64,000 nt of DNA. Source: JBKBIP01 sp046297495. GTDB taxonomy: Bacteria; Planctomycetota; Planctomycetia; Gemmatales; Gemmataceae. Made by a program: the position numbers and the translations under genes. Of this stretch, positions 17,386 through 26,367 are shown in pieces. The stretch is taken from contig JBKBIP010000025.1 of the NCBI GenBank assembly GCA_046297495.1, forward strand, positions 1 through 64,000. The letters are read 5' to 3'. Within the stretch, counting starts at the first letter, position 1. Every line of letters begins with the position of its first letter. The notes beneath the pieces are model-generated. The model was given only the letters and a program-made list of their open reading frames with translations. It was not told the DNA's origin and did not search any database.

Positions 17386-19617
17386 ATGCGTGGTTCCTCT
17401 AGCTGCCCGGCCCCATCGCAATATCAACAGCTCGTCAACGGACAGTTGCCGCCGGACGCCTCGGCGCCCTTGCTCGATCATCTCGAACAATGTGAGGCCT
17501 GCGCCGTTGTGGTGGGGGAACAGGCGGAAAGCGACACCTTGATCGAGCTGATCCGGGCGGCGCGGACGGTCCCCAGCACCGACCCCCCAGCGGTGGCGCG
17601 GCTAGTCGAGACACTGAGCCGGTTGCGGCCGGATAGCGCGCCGTCTCCCGCCGCGCTCCGGGCCAGTCCGACCATGATTCACGAGAACCAGCGCCAAGTT
17701 CCCCCGGAATGTCTCGAATTGCTAGCGCCAGCCCAGAATGCGGACGAGCTGGGACGTCTCGGCCCCTACCGTATCCTGGAAGTGGTCGGCATGGGGGGGA
17801 TGGGAGTCGTCTTCCGCGCCCATGATCCAAGTCTGGAGCGCATCGTCGCCCTCAAGGTGATGTTGCCAGCCCTGGCGGCCCGCGCCAGTTCCCGGCAGCG
17901 CTTTGTGCGCGAGGCCCGCGCCACGGCATCCATCCAGTATGAACACATCGTTTCCGTCTATCAAGTGAATGAGGAGCGCGGCATCCCCTATCTGGCGATG
18001 GAGTTTCTCGAAGGAGAGACGCTAGAGACCCGCCTGGAGCGCGACCGTAAACTGTCCGTGGCCGAGGCGGCGCGCATTGGCCGCGAGATCGCGTTGGGCT
18101 TGTCAGCGGCCCATCAACGCGGTCTGATCCACCGCGACATCACACCGGCCAACATCTGGCTGGAAATGAAGGATGAAGGCATGGAAAGGATGCAAAAGAA
18201 ACCAGAAGGTGCCGATGTGGATTCATCCTTTTCTGATTCATCCTTCATCCTTCATCCTTCATCCTTTCCGAGGGTGAAAATTCTCGATTTCGGCTTGGTC
18301 CGCGCGGCGGGGGAGGCGCAATTGACACAGGAAGGAGCGCTGGTTGGCACCCCCGCGTACATGGCGCCAGAGCAGGCCCAGGGATTGGCGGTTGATCACC
18401 GTTGCGATCTGTTTAGTCTCGGCTGCGTCCTCTACCGCATGACCACGGGCATATCCCCTTTCGCGCGGGCCGACGTGATCAGTACACTCTTGGCCGTGGC
18501 CACCGATCAACCGACTCCGCCGCACGAGTTGGATGGCACGTTGCCACCGAATCTGTCCGAGTTCATCTTGAAGCTGTTAGCCAAAAATCCCGCCGAGCGC
18601 CCCACGTCGGCCCAAGCCGTGGCCGAAGCATTGGCGGCCATCGAGACCAAGAGCGGGACTGCGTCCGTGGCGCTGAAGCAGACTTCTCCCCGAAGTTCAC
18701 GCGCTGGCAAGAAATGGCTCCTCGTGGCCAGCGCTGCGGTTGGTCTGCTCCTGGCGGGCTTGTGGGCTGGCGGTGTTTTCAGGTTGAAGACCAAGGAGGG
18801 GACGATTGTGCTCGAAAATCTGCCGGCGGACACGCGTATCCTGGTCGATGGCGCTAGCGCCAAGATCAACTATGCCCCCGACGGCCAATGGCTCGAAGTC
18901 CAGGTAGCCCCCGGCAAACGGCAGTTATTGATCCAGGCGGCCGGCTTCGAGGCGGTGACGACCGACGTGACGCTCCGCGCTGGCGAGCGCAAGCCGATTC
19001 GCATCCGCCTGGAGCCGCCTCCGGCCAAGCATGACACGAGCAAGCCGCCACCAGATCGGGAGCAACCCCAGCCTGCCGCCAGGGACTATGACCCGCTGGC
19101 CACCGGGCGCTGGCTGCCAGTGTTGACCGCTCCCGGCCCAATGGTCGAACGCCGTAATGCCAGCGTGGCGGATGGGCGGATCGAAGTACAAGATGGTCAT
19201 GCGTATGACAAATCAATCTGGGCTGCCGATGTCATCGTGCGAGCCAAGGTCCAAAAGCGGAGCGGCCAACATGTCATGCTCACGCTCCGCGACGTCAAGG
19301 GGGTCTATTACTCCGCCTTCTACCATTACGACGGCGCCGAATTCCTGGGCGTAGGCATGAGGGGCTTCCGCTTCCGCTATGGCGTGAAACAGTATTTCCA
19401 GGCGACCGCCGGCGTGAAAGAGGAGGAATTCTTCGAGTTGGCCTTCGCGGCCGTCGGTGACACGCTGACAGTGTACGTCAATGGCCGGCGCATCGGCACC
19501 ATCCGCGATACCGTCATCTCCCATGCCGGCGGCGTGGCCGTTCATACCACCAAAGGAACGGGCGTATTCCAAGACGTGGAGGTAATGATTCTGGACAAGC
19601 CACCCGGCGCACCGTAG
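17386..19617 (+). CDS. Ser/Thr protein kinase with sensor-like extracytoplasmic region
   Basis: A 743-residue membrane kinase. The N-terminus has His32-x3-Cys36-x2-Cys39, a zf-HC2/anti-sigma-like zinc motif. The kinase domain (about 125-405) has GGMGVVFRA, Lys in VALKVM, DFG in ILDFGLV and MAPEQ. The catalytic loop reads HRDITPAN (249-256), with Thr253 where the conserved Lys should be, which may weaken activity. Residues about 261-294 are an insertion from a palindromic repeat. A membrane helix (about 444-466) leads to a PEGA-like domain (about 470-545) and a DUF1080/LamG-like beta-sandwich (about 570-735). The start follows GAAGGTG by 8 bases. Confidence 0.9.
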   Translation: MRGSSSCPAPSQYQQLVNGQLPPDASAPLLDHLEQCEACAVVVGEQAESDTLIELIRAARTVPSTDPPAVARLVETLSRLRPDSAPSPAALRASPTMIHENQRQVPPECLELLAPAQNADELGRLGPYRILEVVGMGGMGVVFRAHDPSLERIVALKVMLPALAARASSRQRFVREARATASIQYEHIVSVYQVNEERGIPYLAMEFLEGETLETRLERDRKLSVAEAARIGREIALGLSAAHQRGLIHRDITPANIWLEMKDEGMERMQKKPEGADVDSSFSDSSFILHPSSFPRVKILDFGLVRAAGEAQLTQEGALVGTPAYMAPEQAQGLAVDHRCDLFSLGCVLYRMTTGISPFARADVISTLLAVATDQPTPPHELDGTLPPNLSEFILKLLAKNPAERPTSAQAVAEALAAIETKSGTASVALKQTSPRSSRAGKKWLLVASAAVGLLLAGLWAGGVFRLKTKEGTIVLENLPADTRILVDGASAKINYAPDGQWLEVQVAPGKRQLLIQAAGFEAVTTDVTLRAGERKPIRIRLEPPPAKHDTSKPPPDREQPQPAARDYDPLATGRWLPVLTAPGPMVERRNASVADGRIEVQDGHAYDKSIWAADVIVRAKVQKRSGQHVMLTLRDVKGVYYSAFYHYDGAEFLGVGMRGFRFRYGVKQYFQATAGVKEEEFFELAFAAVGDTLTVYVNGRRIGTIRDTVISHAGGVAVHTTKGTGVFQDVEVMILDKPPGAP
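18166..18267. repeat. In-frame palindromic repeat insertion inside the kinase gene
   Basis: About 102 bases (34 codons) bounded by ATGAAGGATGAAGG on the left and repeated TTCATCC units on the right, which are mutually complementary. Encoded residues are Ser-Ser-Phe rich (SSFSDSSFILHPSSF). The insertion separates the catalytic loop from the DFG motif, where kinases normally have only a few residues. It keeps the frame. Confidence 0.7.
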
Positions 19618-19626
19618 ATGCCCATT

Positions 19627-19669
19627 ATTACTCTGGCAATATGAATGATCACCTGTTTGCCGGAGTAAT
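19627..19669. repeat. Stem-loop ATTACTCTGGCAA / TTGCCGGAGTAAT
   Basis: The two 13-base arms are complementary except for one pair and lie just after the kinase stop codon. The sequence ATTACTCCGGCAAAG also appears at 35053-35067, so this may be a dispersed element and not a terminator. No strong T-run follows. Confidence 0.45.
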
Positions 19670-19871
19670 ATTGATTTTGACGATGCCGCGTCCGGCGTGA
19701 TATTCCATTCTCATTCGCCATCCTCCCCTTTCTCCACCGATGCGCGGTTGACAGGTCGTTTCGGGCGTGCAACACTAACAGCCGTACCCCGTCTATTGCT
19801 GCCACGGCGGGATGATGCCCCCCAAGGTTGGTCCTACCTTCTCATACCCACCATTGGAGGTTGCTGACACC

Positions 19872-22800
19872 ATGATGTATCAGCCGAGTTTTTCCCCGCG
19901 CCGCCTGGTCTTTGGCAGCGCATTGCTCGTATTGGCCCTGAGCTTGGGCTGGTGGTCGAGCCGTGCCCTGCCACAAGCGGAGGATAAGCCCCCCGTGGCC
20001 GGCGTGACCGCGACGTTGCGCGGCCATTCGGAAACCGTGTACGCCATCGCTTTCAGCCCCGACGGTGAGCAAGTCGCCACCGGTAGCTTCGACCGCACTC
20101 TGAAACTGTGGAACGCCCAAACCGGCGAGCCGATCAAGTCTTTTGAAGGGCCGCAAGGACATCAGAATTTGGTGTTGACGCTGGCCTTTAGTCCCGATGG
20201 TCAAACGCTGGCTTCAGGAGCCACCGACAACACGGCCAAAGTCTGGGACGTGCCAACCAACAAGCCCATTCGCAACATCGACGCCGCCGAGGCGGTCAAC
20301 GGCATCGCGCTCAGCCCCGACGGCACCAAGCTGGCCAGTGCTGGTCAGGATGGCAACGTCAAAATCTGGAACACCGCCGACGATAAACTGTTGTTCACTC
20401 TTACCGGCCATAGCGGACCAGTGACGGGTGTTTCCTTCAACGCCAACAACCAGTTGCTGGCCAGCAGCGGCAGCGACGGCACAGTGCGCTATTGGGATGT
20501 CACCAAAGGCGCGCCGCTGGCCGTCTTCGGCGCTCATGCCGGCGAGGCGCGCGGTGTGATCGTCAATCCCAACAACCAGGCCTCCTACAGCATTGGCGCC
20601 GACGGCATGTTGCGTTTCTGGCCGTTGGCCAACGTGGTCCTGCCGCGCCCCCTGCCAGCGCATGGTGATGTCATCACGCAGCTGGTCTTGTCCAACGACG
20701 GCAGCCAGGTACTAACGACTGGAAATGATAAAAGCCTGACTCTGTCCAACTTCGCCAACGGCCAGCCGATCCGCCAGCTCACCGCTTCGCCGGCGCCGCT
20801 GACAAGCGTTGCCCTGTCGCCGAACAATGCCACCGTGGCCGGAGGCAGCGCCGACAACCAGCTGCTGCTCTGGAATGCCGCCGATGGCAAGATCGTTGGT
20901 CAGCTGCTGGCCCACGCCGGCCCGGTCAACGGCGTATCGTTCCATCCCAACAGCACGCAACTACTAACGGCTGGCGGCGATGGCCTGGTCAAGCTGTGGC
21001 AACTGCCGCTGGTGCCGACACGTTCCCTGGCCCACCCCGACGCCGCCCGCGCCGTCGCGTTGTCCAACGACCGCGCCCGCGTCATCACGGGGGGCCAAGA
21101 TAAAATGGTGCGTAGCTGGAACACCGCCAACAGCCAAATGGAGCGTCAATACGCCGGCCACGCCGCCCCGGTGACGGCGGTGGCGCTCAGCGCCAACAAC
21201 CAGGTGCTGGCTTCCGGCAGCGAAGATGAGACGATTCGCTTTTGGAATCAAGCCAACGGCCAGCAAACCGACATCCTCGGTGCTCATGCCGGAGCGGTCA
21301 CATCATTGGCCATTCATCCGAACAACACGCAACTACTGTCCGCTTCCGCCGATGGCACGGTCAAGCTCTGGCAACTGCCGCTGACGCCGGTACGCCCACT
21401 GGCGCATCCCGATCAAGTGACTTGTGCCGTTCTCAGTCCCGACGGCGCCCGTCTGCTTACCGGCTGCAATGACAAGCAAGTGCGCCTGTGGAACTTAACG
21501 AGCGGTGCCGCCGAGCGGGCCTTCGCCGGCATCACCTTGGCGGTCAAATCGGTCGCCTACAGCAACAACAATGCTCTGGTCGCGGGCGGCGGCGCCGACA
21601 AGACGCTCATCGTCTGGGAAGCCGGCAGTGGCAAGGAAGTGGCCAAGCTCACTAATCTACCCGGCAGCGTCGAATCCGTCGCCGTCAGTCCGGACAACAA
21701 GTTTGTGGCGGCGGGGCTGTCGGATAATTCGATCCGTTTATACGTTTTGCCGGAAGGGAAGGAAGAGAAAGTCCTCACCGGACATGCTGGCCCGGTGACG
21801 AGCCTGTTTTACACGCCGAATGGCCAGCAGCTCGTGTCGGGCAGCGCCGATCAGACGGTGCAGCTGTGGAACGTGGCCGATGGTAAATCGCAGCACAAGC
21901 TAGTGCACGGCAGCCCGGTGCTTGGCTTGGCCTTGAGCAAGGATGGCGCCAAAGTCGCCTCTGCTGGTAGCGACAAGATCGTGAAAGTCTGGACGCTGGC
22001 CGACGGCAAGAACGTCGCCACCATCACCACCCCTGCCGAGGCGCGCGGCGTCAGCTTCAACCCCGACGCCAGCCGGGTTATCGTGGCCGGCGCGGACAAC
22101 AAGGGGCGCGTCTATTTCCTCGACGGCAAGCTGGCCGAGTTTTTGCCGCACGATGGTCCGGTGTTGGCTGTCGCTTATCACACCGATGGCAAGCGATTGA
22201 TCACCGCCAGCGCCGACAAGACGGCCAAGGTCTGGACCTCGGCCCTGCTGTGGCAAACGGCGCACGCCGGCCCCGTGCGCCAAGCGGTCTTCACCGGAAA
22301 CGGCGCCCAGATCATCTCGGCGAGCGACGATCAGACTCTCAAGGTGCTGAATGCCGCCGACGGTAAGCAAGTGCGCGAGATCAAGGCCCACGCTGGCCCA
22401 ATCATCGGCGTCGGCGTCAGCGCCGACGGCGCGCGGGCGGCTTCCGCCAGCACGGACAAGACGGTCAAGGTCTTTACCCTGGCCGACGGTAAGGAGATCG
22501 CTTCGATCCCGATTCCCGCCGCTCCGCAAAGCGTGACCCTCAGCCCCAACGGGTTGCGCGTCGCGGTCAGCTACACGGATGAGAACAAGTTCCCGGTGCG
22601 CGTCTTCGACGTGGCCAATGGCAAGGAGGTGCAAACCTTCCTGGACCATACGGCGGCGGTGGCGGCCTTGACTTTTGGCAGCGACAACCGCACTCTGGCC
22701 AGCGCCGGCGCCGACAAGGCGGCCCGCTTGCTCGATGTCGGCGTGCTGTCGGTACTGGAAGCCCATCCCGGCGGTGTCACCAGTGTGCAAATCCACTCCA

Positions 22801-24497
22801 ACGGCACGCAGGCCCTAACCAGCGGCGCGGATAAGACCGTCAAGTTCTGGGACCTGGCCAGCGGCAAACCGCTGCGCGAATTCGGCAAGTTCGAGAATGT
22901 GCCCACCACGGCCGTCTTTAGCCGGGATTACGCCCAGGTCGGGGCGGCGGTTGGCAAGGTCGTCACTATCTGGAACGCCGCCGACGGCAAGGAAATCAAG
23001 ACCCTGACCCATCCCGAAGCGGTCCACTCTTTGTCCTTCAATACGGATAAGTCGCGCGTCGCCACCGGATCAGCGGACAAGCTGGCCCGGGTCTGGGACG
23101 TGGCCCAGGGCTTGCCGCTGGAATGGCACAGCCACGCCGGGCCGGTCGTGGGGGTCTTCTACCACCCCAACAACACCAATCTCGTCAGCGCCGGCGATAA
23201 GGCGGCGACGGTGAACACGGTCTATGCCCAGCGTGTCATCCCCGCCTCGGAGATGCCGTTGAAGGCCCTGGCTTTGGCTCCCAATAACACCCATGTGCTG
23301 ACCGGAGGCGTCGATAAAGCCGTCAAGCTGTGGAACGTCGGCAATGCCGCCAATGAGCGAACCTTCACCGGCGCCGAGGGGGACGTCAACGCCATCGCCG
23401 TGTCGCGGAATGGCGTGCTCGTGGCGGTGGGTTCCGCCGATAACACGGTGCGCATCTTCAACTTCGCCGACGCCAAGCAGCTAGGCCAGCTCAAAACGCC
23501 GAGCCACACGCGCGCTCTGGTCTTCAACGGCACCAACACCGCCTTGGCGGCGGCCTGCGAGGACAACACAATCCTGAGTTGGAACGTGGTGTACACGGCA
23601 GGACAGCCTCTGCCGCCCACCTTTGGCAAACCGTTGCAGACCTTCCCGCACGCGGCGCCGGTCACGGCAGTCGTGTTTGCCGCCGACAATCAAACTATCC
23701 ATTCCAGCAGCCAGGACAAGACTCTCAAGACCTGGAAGCTGGCTCAGGACAATCCGATTCGCAACTTCGCCCATCCCAACTTCGTCGATTGCGTGGCCTT
23801 CAGCCCCGATGGCACTCGTTTAGCCACGGGATGTCATGACGGCCAACTGCGCATCTTTGACCTGGTCAAGGCACAGCAATTGCGCGCCATCACGGCCCAC
23901 ACGCAGCCGCAGCCAGCGGCCATTTACAGCGTGGCCTGGAGTCCCGACGGTAAATTCCTTGCCTCGTCCAGCTACGATCAATCCGTCAAGGTCTGGGACG
24001 CCAACTCGGGCGCTCTGGTCCGCGAGATGAAATCGTACAAGGAGAAGGAGTTTGAAAAAGGACATCGCGATGGCGTCTTTGCCGTGACCTTCAGCCCTAA
24101 TGGTCAGCAAGTCGTCACCGGCAGCAGCGACGGTAGCATCAAGATGTGGAACGTGAGCGATGGCAACGTCGTCCGCGAGTTCGTCAACCCCAATCTGAAT
24201 CAGGACCCGCAAACCACAAACTGGCAACGGGCCCATCCCGGTTGGATTTACAGCTTGCGCTACACGCCGGACGGCAAATACATCGTCAGCGCCGGCAACG
24301 CGCCGCGCAACCAGGGCTATCTGGCTGTGTGGAATCCCGCTGATGGCAAGATGCTGTACGGGGCCGAATTGCCGTTGGGGGGGTTCAAATCGGTCGCCGT
24401 CTCGCCGGATGGCAAACTCGTCGGCCTCGCCTGTGGTCCGCAAGGGCGCAATTTTCAGGAGGTGAACAGTTACATTCTGAAGATGCCGGTGCAATAG
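19872..24497 (+). CDS. Giant WD40-repeat protein, membrane-anchored or exported
   Basis: About 1541 residues from the ATG at 19872, chosen because GGAGG lies 11 bases upstream; an in-frame ATG at 19812 lacks one. A hydrophobic segment at about 12-30 (LVFGSALLVLALSLGWW) is a signal or anchor. The rest is roughly 35 WD40 blades of about 40 residues with GH..V..V.FSPDG...A.GS.D.T...W, enough for several propellers. From about 20530 to 23240 three-blade groups recur with a period of about 124 residues. Such proteins are scaffolds. Its position after two Ser/Thr kinases suggests, without proof, a partner in the same signalling assembly. Confidence 0.93.
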   Translation: MMYQPSFSPRRLVFGSALLVLALSLGWWSSRALPQAEDKPPVAGVTATLRGHSETVYAIAFSPDGEQVATGSFDRTLKLWNAQTGEPIKSFEGPQGHQNLVLTLAFSPDGQTLASGATDNTAKVWDVPTNKPIRNIDAAEAVNGIALSPDGTKLASAGQDGNVKIWNTADDKLLFTLTGHSGPVTGVSFNANNQLLASSGSDGTVRYWDVTKGAPLAVFGAHAGEARGVIVNPNNQASYSIGADGMLRFWPLANVVLPRPLPAHGDVITQLVLSNDGSQVLTTGNDKSLTLSNFANGQPIRQLTASPAPLTSVALSPNNATVAGGSADNQLLLWNAADGKIVGQLLAHAGPVNGVSFHPNSTQLLTAGGDGLVKLWQLPLVPTRSLAHPDAARAVALSNDRARVITGGQDKMVRSWNTANSQMERQYAGHAAPVTAVALSANNQVLASGSEDETIRFWNQANGQQTDILGAHAGAVTSLAIHPNNTQLLSASADGTVKLWQLPLTPVRPLAHPDQVTCAVLSPDGARLLTGCNDKQVRLWNLTSGAAERAFAGITLAVKSVAYSNNNALVAGGGADKTLIVWEAGSGKEVAKLTNLPGSVESVAVSPDNKFVAAGLSDNSIRLYVLPEGKEEKVLTGHAGPVTSLFYTPNGQQLVSGSADQTVQLWNVADGKSQHKLVHGSPVLGLALSKDGAKVASAGSDKIVKVWTLADGKNVATITTPAEARGVSFNPDASRVIVAGADNKGRVYFLDGKLAEFLPHDGPVLAVAYHTDGKRLITASADKTAKVWTSALLWQTAHAGPVRQAVFTGNGAQIISASDDQTLKVLNAADGKQVREIKAHAGPIIGVGVSADGARAASASTDKTVKVFTLADGKEIASIPIPAAPQSVTLSPNGLRVAVSYTDENKFPVRVFDVANGKEVQTFLDHTAAVAALTFGSDNRTLASAGADKAARLLDVGVLSVLEAHPGGVTSVQIHSNGTQALTSGADKTVKFWDLASGKPLREFGKFENVPTTAVFSRDYAQVGAAVGKVVTIWNAADGKEIKTLTHPEAVHSLSFNTDKSRVATGSADKLARVWDVAQGLPLEWHSHAGPVVGVFYHPNNTNLVSAGDKAATVNTVYAQRVIPASEMPLKALALAPNNTHVLTGGVDKAVKLWNVGNAANERTFTGAEGDVNAIAVSRNGVLVAVGSADNTVRIFNFADAKQLGQLKTPSHTRALVFNGTNTALAAACEDNTILSWNVVYTAGQPLPPTFGKPLQTFPHAAPVTAVVFAADNQTIHSSSQDKTLKTWKLAQDNPIRNFAHPNFVDCVAFSPDGTRLATGCHDGQLRIFDLVKAQQLRAITAHTQPQPAAIYSVAWSPDGKFLASSSYDQSVKVWDANSGALVREMKSYKEKEFEKGHRDGVFAVTFSPNGQQVVTGSSDGSIKMWNVSDGNVVREFVNPNLNQDPQTTNWQRAHPGWIYSLRYTPDGKYIVSAGNAPRNQGYLAVWNPADGKMLYGAELPLGGFKSVAVSPDGKLVGLACGPQGRNFQEVNSYILKMPVQ

Positions 24498-24541
24498 CTG
24501 CGTGTGACAAGTGACAAGTGATAAGAATTATGTGATTTACT

Positions 24542-24573
24542 CGCCGTTGGCTCATTTGCTAAACGGCGGTTTT
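24542..24573 (+). terminator. Probable intrinsic terminator of the WD40 gene
   Basis: CGCCGTT (24542-24548) pairs with AACGGCG (24562-24568), followed by GTTTTCTG. It is nested in a larger inverted repeat, GTGACAAGTGACAAGTGATAAGAA near 24506 against TTTCTTGTCACTTGTCACT near 24578, which sits between two convergent genes. Confidence 0.5.
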
Positions 24574-24609
24574 CTGATTTCTTGTCACTTGTCACTCGTA
24601 ATTTCTCCC

Positions 24610-25701
24610 TCATGGTCGCACGCGGCGGACGCGGTGATTGTTGCTGTCGGCGATGTAGAGGACGCCGTTGGCGTCGATGACGCAGCCATGCGGCCGGTCA
24701 AGGCCGGCTTCGAGGGCGGGGCCGCCATCGCCGCCTCCCCCTTTGCGGCCGCCAGCCACGGTGGTGACGATATAGGTTTTCGCGTCGATCTTGCGGATGG
24801 CGTGATTCTCGGTATCGACCACGTAAATGTTGCCGGCGCGGTCGCAACGAATGGCCTTGGGGCCGTTGAAGGTCGCTTCCCGTCCGTTGCCGCCGTCGCC
24901 GCTGTAGCCTTTCATGCCGGTGCCGGCGATGGTGGTGATAATCCCTTGACTATCTACCTTGCGGATGGCGTTCCCTTCGCGCTCGCAGATGTAGGTGTTC
25001 CCTTGACCATCGACGCACACGGCGCGAGCGCCAATGATGACGGCCTTAGTGGCTGGCCCGCCGTCACCGATCCGCTCGCGGCTGGGCCTTTGGGCTGGCC
25101 GACCTGTGCCGGCGAAGGTGGAAATGGTGCCGGTCTTCAGGTCCAGCCGGCGGATGCGCCAGTCGGCCACGTCGGCGATGAGCAGCCCCCCCTTGCCATC
25201 GAGGCAGCAATCATTCGGCTCGCGCAGTCCCGCTTGGGTCGCCGGTCCGCCGTCGCCGCCATATTCCTTCTTGCCGCTCCCCGCGACCGTGTGAATAATC
25301 CCTGTCTTGGCATCGACCTTGCGCACGACGGCATTGAGCCGATCCACGATGTACAGGTCGCCGTTCTCATCCACGACCACGGCATAGGGTTCATTCATGG
25401 TCGCTTGCGTGGCGGGGCCACCGTCGCCATCGTAACCTTTCTGGCCACAGCCGGCCACGGTCGTCACCTGTCCCGTTTTGGCGTCCACTCGGCGGATACA
25501 GTGATTCAGCGCCTCGGCCACGTACAAGTTGCCGTCTCGGTCCACGTCGCAATGAAACGGCTGATTGAGCGTTGCCTTCGCTGCCGGTCCACCGTCGCCG
25601 GTGTATCCCTTTTGTCCGGTGCCTAACGGAGAATCAATGCTCTCCCCGGCGGCCGCGACTACCAGTACCGAGGCCATGATCGTACTCGATGCGATTTTCA
25701 C
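24610..25701 (-). CDS. NHL-repeat beta-propeller protein, exported
   Basis: I take a GTG at 25701 as start (363 residues): GGAGAG lies 6 bases before it and it begins a signal peptide (VKIASSTIMASVLVVAAAGES). Longer in-frame starts at 25746 (ATG) or 25761 (TTG) lack a good ribosome binding site. The mature part is six NHL repeats of about 55 residues, each with GDGGPA, a variable stretch, then LYVADxxNHxIRRVD and TVAGxG. The pattern predicts a six-bladed extracytoplasmic propeller. Enzymatic function is unknown; such proteins bind ligands or other proteins. It is convergent with the WD40 gene. Confidence 0.9.
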   Translation of the reverse strand: MKIASSTIMASVLVVAAAGESIDSPLGTGQKGYTGDGGPAAKATLNQPFHCDVDRDGNLYVAEALNHCIRRVDAKTGQVTTVAGCGQKGYDGDGGPATQATMNEPYAVVVDENGDLYIVDRLNAVVRKVDAKTGIIHTVAGSGKKEYGGDGGPATQAGLREPNDCCLDGKGGLLIADVADWRIRRLDLKTGTISTFAGTGRPAQRPSRERIGDGGPATKAVIIGARAVCVDGQGNTYICEREGNAIRKVDSQGIITTIAGTGMKGYSGDGGNGREATFNGPKAIRCDRAGNIYVVDTENHAIRKIDAKTYIVTTVAGGRKGGGGDGGPALEAGLDRPHGCVIDANGVLYIADSNNHRVRRVRP

Positions 25702-25779
25702 GATGTTCTCTCCAATCAATGTCTTCGTTGTCAGGTTACGTGGCATTCTCGATTCGCGCAAACTAAGAAGATCAATCGA

Positions 25780-26139
25780 CTAACCACCCGTTCGCAGAGG
25801 CCCCAAAAGTTCCAGCAAATTCCGCCGATTCTGACCAAGATCGCCGACCCCGACCCGACTCTGGCTGCGGGCGTGGACGCGTGTGCCGCTCGGTGTCGCT
25901 TCCAGGCGTATCGTGATGTCATCGACGAAACGAAACAGACGGGTGCGGCGCGTGGCCGTCACGGTGCCGGTGGCGGGATCGGTGGCTTGGAGTTGCCAAA
26001 GCGGTAGCTGGCGGATGAGGGTCGCCACCCGTTCCAGCGCTTCTTGGGATGAAACATTCAGTTCCACGGGGGCCAAATCCGCATCACCCCCTTCATCAGT
26101 GTCGGCCCAATTGCGCAGGAACCAGGAAAGTAGGGGCAT
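25780..26139 (-). CDS. DUF1499-family protein
   Basis: A 119-residue protein without signal peptide. The second half carries the DUF1499 pattern: RTRLFRFVDDITIRLE, GTRVHARSQSRVGVGDLGQNRRN. AAGGAC lies about 8 bases upstream of the ATG. Function is unknown for the family. It lies upstream of the NHL gene on the same strand, about 78 bases before the GTG start chosen for that gene. Confidence 0.8.
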   Translation of the reverse strand: MPLLSWFLRNWADTDEGGDADLAPVELNVSSQEALERVATLIRQLPLWQLQATDPATGTVTATRRTRLFRFVDDITIRLEATPSGTRVHARSQSRVGVGDLGQNRRNLLELLGPLRTGG

Positions 26140-26320
26140 GGGAAAGTCCTTGTTGGCGCACTCAGCGGGCTATCACTTACTGGTGTGAGAACTTGCCAGG
26201 AAGAAAACACTTGGTCTCGGATGGAACATAGCAAGTCATTTTCAACGATTTCAAGGGGGGCGAGGTTTTCGGATAGTTTCTTTGAGACTTTTTGAAACTT
26301 ATTCCGAGGGAAAACCCGCC

Positions 26321-26347
26321 GAGCGGTGGGGATAAAACCCGCCGCTC
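26321..26347 (-). terminator. Possible terminator of the sulfite reductase gene
   Basis: GAGCGGTGGG and CCCGCCGCTC form a 10-pair stem (one G-T type mismatch) around GATAAAA, 20 bases beyond the stop codon at 26368. Read on the minus strand it is followed by GGCGGGTTTTCCC, a short T-run. Confidence 0.45.
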
Positions 26348-26367
26348 TCCTTCGCCCCTCGTGCTCA

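Noticed and set aside
18228..18266. TTCATCC tandem repeats read as a CRISPR-like or phase-variation tract
   Set aside because: Units are only seven bases, without spacers, and lie within an in-frame insertion. No cas genes are present. Slippage is possible but not shown.
24511..25626. 371-codon + strand frame opposite the NHL gene
   Set aside because: Shadow; the repeated look of the translation comes from the NHL repeats read in the other direction.
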